A DNA stretch of 64,000 bases. It comes from Lewinellaceae bacterium. GTDB taxonomy: Bacteria; Bacteroidota; Bacteroidia; Chitinophagales; Saprospiraceae. A program made the translations under genes and the position numbers. The DNA lies in contig JACJYA010000004.1 in the NCBI GenBank assembly GCA_020636315.1, positions 1-64,000 on the forward strand. The letters are read 5' to 3'. Below are positions 18,703 through 27,394 of the stretch, piece after piece; within the stretch, counting starts at the first letter, position 1, and every line of letters begins with the position of its first letter. The notes beneath the pieces were generated by a model. It worked only from the letters and a program-made list of their open reading frames with translations, was not told the DNA's origin and ran no database searches.

Positions 18703-20712
18703 TTATGATATTTCCAGGGCCCTTTTTCTGGCCTTGTTCACAATATTTTCAACAGTAAACCCATAATGGCGGAAGTTTTCCTGATAGGGAGCGCTGGCTC
18801 CGAACCGGGTAATGCCGATGACGCTACCGTCGTCGCCTACCCACTCTCGCCAACCTTCCGGAGAACCGGCTTCTATGGCCAGGCGCGCCGGTACTTCCGG
18901 TGGCAACACTTCATTCCTGTAGGCTTGCGGTTGCCTGCGGAACAACTCCCAGCTAGGCATGCTCACCACCCGGGCGTCAATATCCTTTTCCAGCAGCTTC
19001 CGCTGGGCTTCCAATGCGAGCTGTACCTCCGATCCGGTTGCTATCAAGATGAGGCCCGGAGAAGAGCCTCTTTCGGGTGAGATGACATAGGCCCCGCGAT
19101 AAAGGCCTTCGGCCCCCGCCACTTTTCGGCGGTCGAAGACAGGCAGTTTCTGCCGGGTCAGCACCAGCATCGTGGGGCCTTCTTTTCGGCGGATAGCCGC
19201 ACGCCAGGCGTAGGCAGCCTCATTGGCGTCGGCCGGCCGTATAAGGCACATATTGGGCATGGCTCTCAAGGATGCAAGGTGCTCCACCGGTTGGTGGGTA
19301 GGGCCATCCTCACCCAGGCCGATGGAGTCGTGGGTCATCACATAAATGACCGGCAGTTTCATCAGGCAGGCCAGCCGGATGGCCGGGCGGGCATAGTCGG
19401 AAAAGATAAAAAAAGTAGCGGCAAAGGGCCGTACTCCCCCGTGCAGGCTCATTCCGGAGCTGGCCCCGCACATGTTGTGTTCGCGTACTCCCCAGGCCAG
19501 GTTGCGGTTGTGGTACTGCCCTTTTTCAAAATAACCCGACGAATTGATAAGCGTCTTGGTGGATGGCTCCAGGTCAGCACTGCCTCCCACAAGCCAGGGT
19601 AAGCGGGGCGCAACTGCGTTGATCACATCAGAAGAAACGGCCCGCGTAGCCTTGGGCCCATCAGAAGGTTCATAATGGGGAACGTCCGCATCCCATCCAT
19701 CGGGGAGTTCCTGCTCTTGATATTGATGAAATTTTTCCAGAAGCTCCGGGTATTTTCTCCCGTAGCCGTCCATCATTTGCCGCCAGGCTTGTTCCCATTC
19801 CTTTCCACGGCTAACCGCCCGGCGCATGTGCTGCCGCACTTCAGCGGGCACGAGAAAAGTTTCCTCTTCCGGCCAGCCGTAGAACGCTTTTGTCCTTTTG
19901 ACTTCCTCTTCACCCAGGGGAGAACCATGAACTTCCGGGGTATCCTGCTTATTCGGAGCCCCATAACCGATGTGGGTCCTCAGGAGGATCATGGAGGGTT
20001 TGCCGGTAGCCTGCCGGGCCTGTCGGAAAGCATCGGAAATAGCTTCAAGGCTGTTGCCCTTGTCTCCCAGGTTCTGCACATGCCAGCCATAGGCCTCAAA
20101 ACGCCGGGCCACATCGTCGGAGTAAGTGAGAGAAGTGTTGCCTTCAATAGAAATGTGGTTGTCGTCGTACAGGCAGATCAGTTTTCCCAGCCCCAGGTGG
20201 CCGGCAAGAGAAGCAGCTTCGTGAGAAGCACCCTCCATCAGGTCGCCATCGCTACAAAAAACATAGGTATAGTGGTTGACAACGGGATAACCCTCTTTAT
20301 TGAATAAGGCAGCCAGATGGGCCTCTGCCATGGCCATGCCCACACCATTCATAAGGCCCTGCCCCAGGGGGCCGGTCGTGGTTTCAATACCCGGTGTCAG
20401 GCCGTATTCCGGGTGCCCCGCCGTATTGCTGCCCCATTGCCGGAAATTTCGTATATCATCCAGGGAGATGTCATAACCCGTCAGGTGCAATACCGCATAT
20501 TGCAACATGGAAGCATGTCCGTTGGAAAGGACAAAACGGTCGCGGTTAAACCATTCAGGGTTTTCGGGGCTGTAACGCAGGTGCTCCATCCATAGCACGT
20601 AGGCCGCCGGGGCCAGTGCCATCGGCGCTCCCGGGTGCCCGGAGCCCGCCTTTTGAACGGCGTCAATGGCCAGACAACGAATGGTATTGATACACTTCTC
20701 TTCGATAGTCAT
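18703..20712 (-). CDS. tkt: Transketolase
   Basis: Thiamine-diphosphate enzyme moving two-carbon units between sugar phosphates in the non-oxidative pentose-phosphate pathway. The ATG at 20712 (MTIEEKCINTIRCLAIDAVQ) is chosen over a GTG at 20730. Signature regions are AGSGHPGAPMALAPAAY, the TPP motif GDGDLMEG-like (here CSDGDLMEGASHEAASLAG), and the pyrimidine-domain MTHDSIGLGEDGPTHQPVEHLASLRAMPN. At ~669 residues it is full length. It leads the operon tkt-tal-zwf. A 13-bp perfect palindrome lies 30 bp upstream. Confidence 0.96.
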   Translation of the reverse strand: MTIEEKCINTIRCLAIDAVQKAGSGHPGAPMALAPAAYVLWMEHLRYSPENPEWFNRDRFVLSNGHASMLQYAVLHLTGYDISLDDIRNFRQWGSNTAGHPEYGLTPGIETTTGPLGQGLMNGVGMAMAEAHLAALFNKEGYPVVNHYTYVFCSDGDLMEGASHEAASLAGHLGLGKLICLYDDNHISIEGNTSLTYSDDVARRFEAYGWHVQNLGDKGNSLEAISDAFRQARQATGKPSMILLRTHIGYGAPNKQDTPEVHGSPLGEEEVKRTKAFYGWPEEETFLVPAEVRQHMRRAVSRGKEWEQAWRQMMDGYGRKYPELLEKFHQYQEQELPDGWDADVPHYEPSDGPKATRAVSSDVINAVAPRLPWLVGGSADLEPSTKTLINSSGYFEKGQYHNRNLAWGVREHNMCGASSGMSLHGGVRPFAATFFIFSDYARPAIRLACLMKLPVIYVMTHDSIGLGEDGPTHQPVEHLASLRAMPNMCLIRPADANEAAYAWRAAIRRKEGPTMLVLTRQKLPVFDRRKVAGAEGLYRGAYVISPERGSSPGLILIATGSEVQLALEAQRKLLEKDIDARVVSMPSWELFRRQPQAYRNEVLPPEVPARLAIEAGSPEGWREWVGDDGSVIGITRFGASAPYQENFRHYGFTVENIVNKARKRALEIS

Positions 20713-20742
20713 CACTGATCCATATTTCACTTGAAATAATTA

Positions 20743-20755
20743 GTTGATAATCAAC
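20743..20755. promoter_or_regulatory. Perfect 13-bp palindrome upstream of tkt
   Basis: GTTGAT-A-ATCAAC lies 30 bp upstream of the tkt start codon, in the 89-bp gap between tkt and the glycosyltransferase gene. It could be a regulator site for the pentose-phosphate operon; no regulator is suggested by sequence. Confidence 0.35.
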
Positions 20756-20801
20756 ATAGTTTGAACTGTTCCCCGAGTGCGGATGTTTAGTCAGGCGCCG
20801 A

Positions 20802-22316
20802 TTAAATGAGTGCTTCCAGCCAGTTCTTCCCACTTTTCCACTCCCAGGCAGCCACCGAGTAAACGGCGATATATTCCAGAGCCACCACTCCCAGGTATTC
20901 ATGGTACTCCGGAGTGCTGTAGTTGATGTAGGTAAGGCTGATGAGCGCCGTCCACAGGACGGGGAAGCGGTAGCGGGTGAAAGGGGCCAGCACCAGGGGC
21001 AGGCTGGCGTACCAGGGATGTACGGTGGGCGTAAAGGCCAGATAGAGGCAGATGGCGAAAAGCATCATCTCCGGCAGGCTCCGCCAGTCGCGCCGGCGTT
21101 CAATAAGGGCAGCCAGGCCGATGCCCAGAAATGTACAGGCAGCCAGAGCCGGCCCGAAATATTTGATAAGATTGTAGCCCGATAGCTGGTAGCCTACCCA
21201 GCGCAACAGGTAGTAAACGCTCCCGTTGAACTCGAAACGCTGGAAATACAGCCTCAGGCTGCTGCCCATCCCGGAAAAGAAAGCTCCGCCCAACAATGGG
21301 GAAAACAGCAGGAGCAACACCAGTCCCATTACAGCAAAAAAGCTAATACTGCGCCGCCAGCCCAGCCGCCGGATCAGAAAAAAGCAGAACAACAGCGGCA
21401 ACAGCTTGGCCGCCACCGAAAAGGCCAGCGCCCCGGCAGATAAGAGATACCTGCCGTTGATCATCCACCAGAGGCTCAGCAACAGAAAGAAGGCCATCGC
21501 CCCTTCAAAGTGAAGGTTCCCCATCACTTCAATCAGGATCATGGGGTTGAGGGCATAGAGCAGAGCGCCCTTTTCCGGAAAGCCCAGGCGGCTCAGCAGC
21601 TTCAGCAAAAGGATCAGGCTCCCTGCCTCCAGGGAAAGCAGAAAGAGTTTCATCACAACGGAAGCCCCCACCAGGCTGTCCGGGAAAAGCCAGGTAGCTG
21701 CGGCAAAAGTAGCCTGCGCCACCGGGGGGTAGATGGTAAAATACTTCTGAGAGTTCAATTCCGAAAAAAGCTCCGGGCTAAGCCCTGGAATTTCGTGGCC
21801 TTCCTGCATGTAATAGGCTGGCAACCGGCCAAAAGGATTGATGCCGTGGTTGATCAGCCGCCCGTCCCAGATGAAGCGGTAAATGTCGTCGGATAATTGC
21901 GGAAAAGCCCCCACCAGCAGTATCCGGGCAAGCACGGCCACTCCTAAAAAAAAGAAAAGGCCGCGGTGGCTGTCCACCTCACGGTAAATAGCCAGATAAA
22001 GGAGAAAGGCGCCGCCATGCAGGCCGGCGATCCACCCGAAATCGCTCTGAGTCGGCCCAAAGCCCAGGCAGGCAATGAAAAACAGAAAGAGCAACCCCAG
22101 GCCCCAGAAGCGGAGAGGAATGGAAGACAGTTCTATTTTAGGCCAGATTGACAAGTCTGCGTGTATATGCGAGATGACGGGGAGACGAGGGAGGCAAGGA
22201 GATTGGGAGAAAGGGCAAAGGCTCCCAATCCCCCCCTCTCCCTGTCTCCTTATCACCCCCTCTCCCTGTCTCCCTATCACCCCCTCTCCCTGTCTCCCTA
22301 TCACCCCCTCTCCCAC
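20802..22316 (-). CDS. Polytopic membrane glycosyltransferase (mannosyltransferase-like, GT-C fold)
   Basis: Integral membrane protein with about ten hydrophobic segments, resembling the polyprenol-phosphate-mannose-dependent mannosyltransferases (MptA/MptB, GT87-like). After the first segments comes an acidic loop, SDDIYRFIWDGRLINHGINPF, in the place where GT-C enzymes carry catalytic Asp residues; later TPTVHPWYASLPLV fits the same families. The frame is open to 22316, but its first ~35 codons translate an octamer repeat array (GEGVIGRQ units), so the real start is probably further in, for example the TTG at 22154. It ends an operon with two GT2 genes and could use the polyprenol-phosphate sugar made by the DPM-like enzyme. 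Confidence 0.72.
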   Translation of the reverse strand: MGEGVIGRQGEGVIGRQGEGVIRRQGEGGIGSLCPFSQSPCLPRLPVISHIHADLSIWPKIELSSIPLRFWGLGLLFLFFIACLGFGPTQSDFGWIAGLHGGAFLLYLAIYREVDSHRGLFFFLGVAVLARILLVGAFPQLSDDIYRFIWDGRLINHGINPFGRLPAYYMQEGHEIPGLSPELFSELNSQKYFTIYPPVAQATFAAATWLFPDSLVGASVVMKLFLLSLEAGSLILLLKLLSRLGFPEKGALLYALNPMILIEVMGNLHFEGAMAFFLLLSLWWMINGRYLLSAGALAFSVAAKLLPLLFCFFLIRRLGWRRSISFFAVMGLVLLLLFSPLLGGAFFSGMGSSLRLYFQRFEFNGSVYYLLRWVGYQLSGYNLIKYFGPALAACTFLGIGLAALIERRRDWRSLPEMMLFAICLYLAFTPTVHPWYASLPLVLAPFTRYRFPVLWTALISLTYINYSTPEYHEYLGVVALEYIAVYSVAAWEWKSGKNWLEALI

Positions 22317-22327
22317 TCACCCCCTCT
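22180..22327. repeat. Octamer array with 24-bp super-repeat and hairpin
   Basis: Twelve C-rich octamers run without a break at 22232-22327, mostly in the order CCCCCTCT, CCCTGTCT, CCCTATCA, giving a 24-bp super-unit. To the left (22180-22209) are G-rich near-octamers. Between them GATTGGGAG (22201-22209) and CTCCCAATC (22222-22230) form a perfect 9-bp stem. The array lies between two genes of one operon and overlaps the annotated 5' end of the downstream one. Confidence 0.85.
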
Positions 22328-22331
22328 CATT

Positions 22332-23939
22332 CTACCTCAGGCTCAGGTGGCGAACCGTATAGATAAAAATGGCTCCGTACCCCAGTGCCAGCATCAGGTG
22401 GAAGACGATAAAAGTCGTATTCTGTATGAGAATCCCTCCTATGACGGCGGCCAGGAAATACAGCGCCAGCAATCCTTCAAAGATCGTAGTCCAGGACAAC
22501 TTCTTATTCAGGTATTTGCGCTTTTTGAAGTTGTCTTTGATGGACTGTATGTTGAACTTCGGCGTACGCACGAAAGGCGATTTTTTGCCCAGGTAACCCT
22601 GAACGACCGCCACGGTGTTGTGCAGAGAAAGCCCCATGGACAGCGCCAGGAACAGAGGGAAAAGGGCCAGAAACCGCACCAGGGCCTTTCCAAAGGGCTG
22701 GTTATGGGTTGGCGCCTGCACGTTGGCCGCATAATAAACAGCGATGATAGACAACAAACCGACCAGGAAGTAGGCAAAGAAGTTCTTACTGAAGCCCATC
22801 CCGATCAGGTCGCCCAGGACGAAAAGCAGCGGAACACTGAACACTCCGGTTAGGAAAACGAAGACAAAGACCGTACTGGCCAAAAGGTGGGAGGTGGCGT
22901 GGATCTTCTGCCGCAGGTTGAGGCTCGGAGAGCGCCAGACCGTCGGCAGCATCTTCTTAGCCGTTTCTGCCCCGCCTTTCATCCAGCGGAACTGTTGGGA
23001 CTTGAAGGCATTCATCTCCGCGGGAAGCTCCGCCGGGGAGCCTACTTCTTCCAGGTATTTGATCTTCCAGCCCTTGAGCTGAGCCCGGATGCTGAGGTCG
23101 AAATCCTCCGTCAGGGTATCGGCTTCCCAACCGCCGGCATCTTCAATGGTTTCGCGGCGCCAGACGCCGGCCGTGCCATTGAACTGGAGCATGAAATTGC
23201 CGGACATGCGGCCGACCTGCTCGATGGTGAAGTGCACGTTCAGCTGCAGCGCCTGCAACTTGGTGATCAGGGAGTAATCCTGGTTGATGTGCTCCCAGCG
23301 GGTCTGTACGACACCGACGTTGTCATCCGCGAAGAAAGGGATCGTCCTTTTCAGGAAGTCGGGGCGGGGCAGGAAGTCGGCGTCAAAGATGGCGATGAAT
23401 TCACCGTTGGCGTATTTCATGCCGTCTCGCAGGGCGCCGGCTTTGAAGCCCTGCCGCTTTTCCCGGCGGATCTGTTCGATCTGCAGGCCCTTTGCCTTAT
23501 ACTCCTGAACTTTCCGCCGGACGATATCGACGGTCTCGTCGGTGGAATCGTCCAGAACATGGATCTCAAAGCATTCTCGGGGATAGTCGAAGCGGGCAAT
23601 ATTATCGATAAGGCGCTCGACAACATACATCTCATTGTAGATGGGGAGTTGTACGGTCACAAAAGGAAAGGCAGGTTTTTCTTCCTCTTCCTCAAGCAGG
23701 CCTACTTCGGCATTCTGCCGGCGTGCATTCGCGTGCTTATGGTTAGGAGCAGCGGCTACAGCAACCTCCCGGGCAAAGGCACGGCGCCGGATGTCAGGTT
23801 CAGCGGAAGGTTGTTCCACGTCACGCTGATGTTTTTTGTAGTGATACAATAAGCTAAACTGCATTAAACAGTACACGGTGATGTACAAAAGGGCCACAGT
23901 ATAAATGGCCAGAACCGCATAAGCAATCACAGATGTCAT
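22332..23939 (-). CDS. Processive GT2 glycosyltransferase (cellulose-synthase-like)
   Basis: Inner-membrane family 2 glycosyltransferase of 535 residues. The catalytic core has all processive-GT2 motifs: VLDD (129-131), the metal-binding DAD (186-188), TED (277-279, catalytic base) and QQFRW (315-319). One N-terminal and about four C-terminal membrane segments flank it. Residues ~40-90 are a charged insert rich in Glu and Arg that is absent from many relatives. No PilZ domain is present. Homologues include plant mannan/glucomannan-synthase-like CslA proteins, so a beta-mannan or glucan product is possible; the substrate cannot be read from sequence. It is the middle gene of a three-gene glycan operon. 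Confidence 0.9.
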   Translation of the reverse strand: MTSVIAYAVLAIYTVALLYITVYCLMQFSLLYHYKKHQRDVEQPSAEPDIRRRAFAREVAVAAAPNHKHANARRQNAEVGLLEEEEEKPAFPFVTVQLPIYNEMYVVERLIDNIARFDYPRECFEIHVLDDSTDETVDIVRRKVQEYKAKGLQIEQIRREKRQGFKAGALRDGMKYANGEFIAIFDADFLPRPDFLKRTIPFFADDNVGVVQTRWEHINQDYSLITKLQALQLNVHFTIEQVGRMSGNFMLQFNGTAGVWRRETIEDAGGWEADTLTEDFDLSIRAQLKGWKIKYLEEVGSPAELPAEMNAFKSQQFRWMKGGAETAKKMLPTVWRSPSLNLRQKIHATSHLLASTVFVFVFLTGVFSVPLLFVLGDLIGMGFSKNFFAYFLVGLLSIIAVYYAANVQAPTHNQPFGKALVRFLALFPLFLALSMGLSLHNTVAVVQGYLGKKSPFVRTPKFNIQSIKDNFKKRKYLNKKLSWTTIFEGLLALYFLAAVIGGILIQNTTFIVFHLMLALGYGAIFIYTVRHLSLR

Positions 23940-23984
23940 TGCAAAGGATTTTGTTAAAATTAGCTGGAAGAATTAAACAGCTTC

Positions 23985-24785
23985 TTAATACAACTTAAAG
24001 ATTGTCCATAGGATTTTGTAGCCGGCCAATATCGTCCCACGGGCCGTGCCGGAAACTTTAGACCGGCCGACCCGCCTTCGGTAACGGACCGGAACTTCAA
24101 TACACTTATATTTTTTTTTTGCTGCTTTGACCTGCATTTCAACCGTCCACCCGAAATCTTTATCTTCCATGTTCAGGCCCAGGAATTTGTCGAACCTGAT
24201 GGCGCGAAAAGGCCCCAGGTCCGTAAACTGGTATCCGTAAATAAGCTTTATGAGGTTAGTGGCCAGCCAATTGCCAAAGATTTGCTGGGGCATCATTGCC
24301 CCTTTTTCCAGTTGGCCGAGGGCGCGGGAACCGATGCACAGGTCATACCCGCCTTCTACGATCGGGCGGACCAGCGCCGGCAGTTCATCGGGGTGATCAG
24401 AATAGTCGCCGTCAATAAAAACGATGATATCCGGCCATTCGTTTTCTTCTTTGCACAATAAATATTCAATGCCTTTCAGACAGGCGCTCCCGTAGCCTTT
24501 CCGGGGCTGGTCAACAACAGTGGCCCCCAAACTCCGGGCAATGCCGGCGGTCTTGTCCGTACTGGCATTATTGCAGACGATCACTTCCCGCACCACCTCC
24601 GAAGGTATATCTGCCAGGACCAAGCCTATTGATTGCTCTTCATTAAAGGCAGGAATGATAACGTCAATTACCGGTTTTTTCAAATCTACATCCCAGTTTT
24701 GCTCCACAAAGTTAGCAGAATTATGAACAACTTTACTGTCCAGGCCTAAACATTTAAACCTTGACTGAATTAAACAACAGCCCAA
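23985..24785 (-). CDS. GT2 dolichyl/polyprenyl-phosphate mannosyltransferase-like enzyme
   Basis: Family 2 glycosyltransferase similar to DPM1: VIDVIIPAFNEEQSIGLVL at the start of the domain, IVCNNASTDKT, the nucleotide-binding RKGYGSACLKG, and the metal-binding DGD in FIDGDYSDHPDE. No C-terminal membrane segment is seen. Such enzymes load mannose or glucose from a nucleotide sugar onto polyprenyl phosphate. The open frame begins with TTG at 24785, but the conserved domain starts near a TTG at 24683, which may be the real start. It leads the glycan operon and could supply the lipid-linked donor used by the polytopic transferase at its end. Confidence 0.85.
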   Translation of the reverse strand: MGCCLIQSRFKCLGLDSKVVHNSANFVEQNWDVDLKKPVIDVIIPAFNEEQSIGLVLADIPSEVVREVIVCNNASTDKTAGIARSLGATVVDQPRKGYGSACLKGIEYLLCKEENEWPDIIVFIDGDYSDHPDELPALVRPIVEGGYDLCIGSRALGQLEKGAMMPQQIFGNWLATNLIKLIYGYQFTDLGPFRAIRFDKFLGLNMEDKDFGWTVEMQVKAAKKKYKCIEVPVRYRRRVGRSKVSGTARGTILAGYKILWTIFKLY

Positions 24786-24882
24786 TAACGAATAACCATT
24801 AACCCGCGACTTTGATTAATTATTTTATTTTTAGGCCGCAAAATGCAACGGGCTTTTTACCGTTGCAGTATAAAAACAGGAC

Positions 24883-26379
24883 ATGAGAACGATCTACATC
24901 TATTTCATAGGAGCTGCCCTGCTGGGCCTGGCGCTGGCTTCCTGCAACAAGACAGAAGACTTCATCACGGACGGCAACTTCACGCTGGAATTCTCGCTGG
25001 ATACCCTCCGCTTCGATACCGTTTTCACGGAGCTGGGCTCCGCCACCCGTTCTTTTAAAGCCTATAACCGCAACGACCGCCCGGTGCGCATCGGCAAGGT
25101 AAGCCTGGCGGGCACCGCCGGCGCCAAGTTCCGGATGAACGTAGATGGCACCCCCGGCGACGTGGTGGAAGGAGTGGAGATCCGGGAAAATGACAGCATT
25201 TACGTTTTTGTGGAAGTGACCATTGACCCCGACCAGCCGCTCTCCGTCAGCCCTTTTGTCATTGAAGACAAGGTACTGTTCGAAACCGGGGACAAACGCC
25301 AGGAAGTCCGCCTGGAGGCCTGGGGGCAAAACGCCAACTACTACCCCAACCGCTTCAACCGGGGAGTGCCCGATACCATAAGCTGTAATAATGACAAGAT
25401 CGTCTGGGATGACCCCAAGCCCTACGTCATTTACGGTGAGATCTTTATCGAGAAGTGCGCCCTGGAAGTAGCCGCCGGCACCCGGATACATGTGCACGGC
25501 GGCGTTGCAAAGAATGAATTATTCGGCATTTTTAATGACGGCATCATCTGGACGATGCCCAGTGGAAGCATCCGCATGCGCGGCACCAAAGAGGCGCCCA
25601 TCGTTATCGAAGGAGACCGCCTGGAAGAGCCATTTCAGGATGAATACGGCCAATGGCAGGGCATCATCCTGGGCAGGGGAAGCCGAGGGAATATCATGGA
25701 ATGGACAACTGTCAAAAATGCCATCTTCTCGGTCTATGTGGACTCCCTGGCAGAGTTCACTGCCCGCAATTCACAGTTCTATAATACCAACAGCAGCGGC
25801 ATCATCGGCTTTCACAGCACCATCAGCCTGGAAAACTGCCTGGTTTACAACAACCTCAGCACCTCGGTGCAGTTGATCCTGGGCGGCGACTATTCCTTCG
25901 ACTATTGTACAGTGGCCAGCTACGGGGTGGACGCCTCCGCAATCGGCATGAGCAACTTTTACTGCTACGATGACTTCCTCAACTGCCAGGTTCTGGAGGC
26001 GGCTTCCCTGCGCGCCCGTTTCCGCAACTGTATCTTCTTCGGCTCCCGCCGCGATGAGGTAAGCCTGAGTGACATTTACGGCGGCCAGCAGCCCAATGCT
26101 TTCGATGTGGAATTCCAGAACTGCATCGTCCGCGTGGATGAACTGCTGACACAACAGGACGGGCTGTATGCCGATTTTCTGGAAAATCAGTGCGCCACCT
26201 GCATCAACGCCACCCGCGACGACGCCCTCTTCGCCGGTCCCAATGAAGATGATTATCACCTTGATACTTTATCTATCGCCGAAGGGATGGCCCTCCCCCT
26301 TACCGGCATCGGGATAGACCTGGAAGGCAATATGAGAGATGCCACCGCACCGGATATCGGGTGTTATGAGCGTCAATAG
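24883..26379 (+). CDS. Lipoprotein with predicted right-handed beta-helix
   Basis: Exported lipoprotein of 498 residues. The signal peptide ends in the lipobox LASC with the acylated Cys at about residue 21. The middle and C-terminal part has short, regularly spaced strands and Asn/Ser-rich turns (for example FTARNSQFYNTNSSGIIGF, then SLENCLVYNN), as in pectate-lyase-like beta-helix proteins, with a CYERQ terminus. No catalytic residues can be named, so a structural or binding role is as likely as polysaccharide degradation. A conserved hypothetical of Bacteroidota; function unknown. Confidence 0.75.
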   Translation: MRTIYIYFIGAALLGLALASCNKTEDFITDGNFTLEFSLDTLRFDTVFTELGSATRSFKAYNRNDRPVRIGKVSLAGTAGAKFRMNVDGTPGDVVEGVEIRENDSIYVFVEVTIDPDQPLSVSPFVIEDKVLFETGDKRQEVRLEAWGQNANYYPNRFNRGVPDTISCNNDKIVWDDPKPYVIYGEIFIEKCALEVAAGTRIHVHGGVAKNELFGIFNDGIIWTMPSGSIRMRGTKEAPIVIEGDRLEEPFQDEYGQWQGIILGRGSRGNIMEWTTVKNAIFSVYVDSLAEFTARNSQFYNTNSSGIIGFHSTISLENCLVYNNLSTSVQLILGGDYSFDYCTVASYGVDASAIGMSNFYCYDDFLNCQVLEAASLRARFRNCIFFGSRRDEVSLSDIYGGQQPNAFDVEFQNCIVRVDELLTQQDGLYADFLENQCATCINATRDDALFAGPNEDDYHLDTLSIAEGMALPLTGIGIDLEGNMRDATAPDIGCYERQ

Positions 26380-26401
26380 GGGGCATATCTGTTGGGCTTA
26401 A

Positions 26402-26425
26402 GTGTAAAGGTGTAAAGGTGTAAAA
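26402..26425. repeat. Short octamer repeat
   Basis: Three 8-bp units in tandem, GTGTAAAG twice and GTGTAAAA, about 20 bp past the beta-helix lipoprotein stop. The same unit recurs at 61881-61912 and, in the opposite orientation, near 31903-31929. Confidence 0.6.
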
Positions 26426-26498
26426 GAGCGGCCCGGCGTTAAACAAAAATTGTTTACGTACTTACTGTCCACTTTCACACTCCCCCCCCCACATTCCG

Positions 26499-26506
26499 TA
26501 TATTTG
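26499..26506 (+). promoter_or_regulatory. Putative -7 box (TAnnTTTG)
   Basis: TATATTTG lies 26 bp upstream of the start codon at 26533. A -33 box is not evident. Confidence 0.4.
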
Positions 26507-26532
26507 CCAGCTGAGAGTCAAAAAACAATCCT

Positions 26533-27231
26533 ATGAAGCAGAGATACGCCTATTTCATGATCGCTTTGATCATTGCAGGCAGCCTGTTGTATGGTTGCCG
26601 GGAACCCCGGGAGCAGGAAGCCCCCACTCCTTTGTTTGCCGAATTCTACGTCCGCTATCTTCAGGCCGAACGGGAACTGAAGGCTCACGCCTCCTTTTTC
26701 GAGGGCGACTCCATCCAGGCGGCTACCCCCAAGGCATTTGCCGAAGGAGCGGCCTTCCAGGGCAATAGCATGGAACCCCGAACCCTGCCGGGAGGAACCC
26801 TCCGCTATACTTTCGAACAGCCCGGAACCTATGCCGATACTTTCCGGTTCAGTTTCCGGGACGACCTGGGCCGCGGCCGGCAGGTACTGGTAGCCATGGC
26901 CCCGATCGACAGCTTCGCCGTGACGGGAGGCCAGGCCAGCAAAAGCTCCGGAATGGCCCTTTATGCCAGAGGAGGAAAGCTCGAAAGAGGAGAAAGTATG
27001 ATACTGCTCTTTAACGACGAAAAAAACCAGGCGGCCACGATCATGCTCACCGGGCCCAGCGCCGGGGAGAACTACAGGATACCGGCAGCCAAGGTAGAAA
27101 AGCTCAGCTCCGGAAAAAACACTCTCTATCTGGTGAAGAAAAAAAGGGCCACCCAAAAAGAAGACGGCCTTTCTGCACTAACCGACATAGAATTCTACAC
27201 CAACACCATTGAAGTGGAAGTGACAGATTAA
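26533..27231 (+). CDS. Uncharacterised lipoprotein
   Basis: A 232-residue lipoprotein whose signal peptide ends in LLYGC, with the acylated Cys near residue 19. The mature part is mixed beta-strand with a FRFSFRDDLGRGRQVLVAM segment and a repeated-strand C-terminus ending FYTNTIEVEVTD. No known catalytic motif is visible and I do not recognise the family. It is followed by carB after a 163-bp gap with its own promoter-like box, so it is probably a separate unit. Confidence 0.65.
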   Translation: MKQRYAYFMIALIIAGSLLYGCREPREQEAPTPLFAEFYVRYLQAERELKAHASFFEGDSIQAATPKAFAEGAAFQGNSMEPRTLPGGTLRYTFEQPGTYADTFRFSFRDDLGRGRQVLVAMAPIDSFAVTGGQASKSSGMALYARGGKLERGESMILLFNDEKNQAATIMLTGPSAGENYRIPAAKVEKLSSGKNTLYLVKKKRATQKEDGLSALTDIEFYTNTIEVEVTD

Positions 27232-27276
27232 ACCAACAAACAACCAGCTACATTATTAAAGATAAGGGTACTGTTG

Positions 27277-27284
27277 TATCTTTG
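27277..27284 (+). promoter_or_regulatory. Putative -7 box (TAnnTTTG) of the carB unit
   Basis: TATCTTTG, preceded by TTG but without a clear -33 box at the usual distance. It would give carB a leader of about 105 nt. Confidence 0.4.
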
Positions 27285-27394
27285 CAGCCAATTTAAAAAA
27301 GGCATGCAGCTCTGATCCTGAAGGAATAGGAACATTTGCCAAACATACTATACTTCCCAATGCCATAGCTGCTGTCAGAAAATGAGAAAATCGA

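Noticed and set aside
22232..22327. Possible CRISPR array or coding tandem repeat
   Set aside because: Units are 8 bp without unique spacers, so this is a simple tandem repeat. The same holds for 57961-58153.
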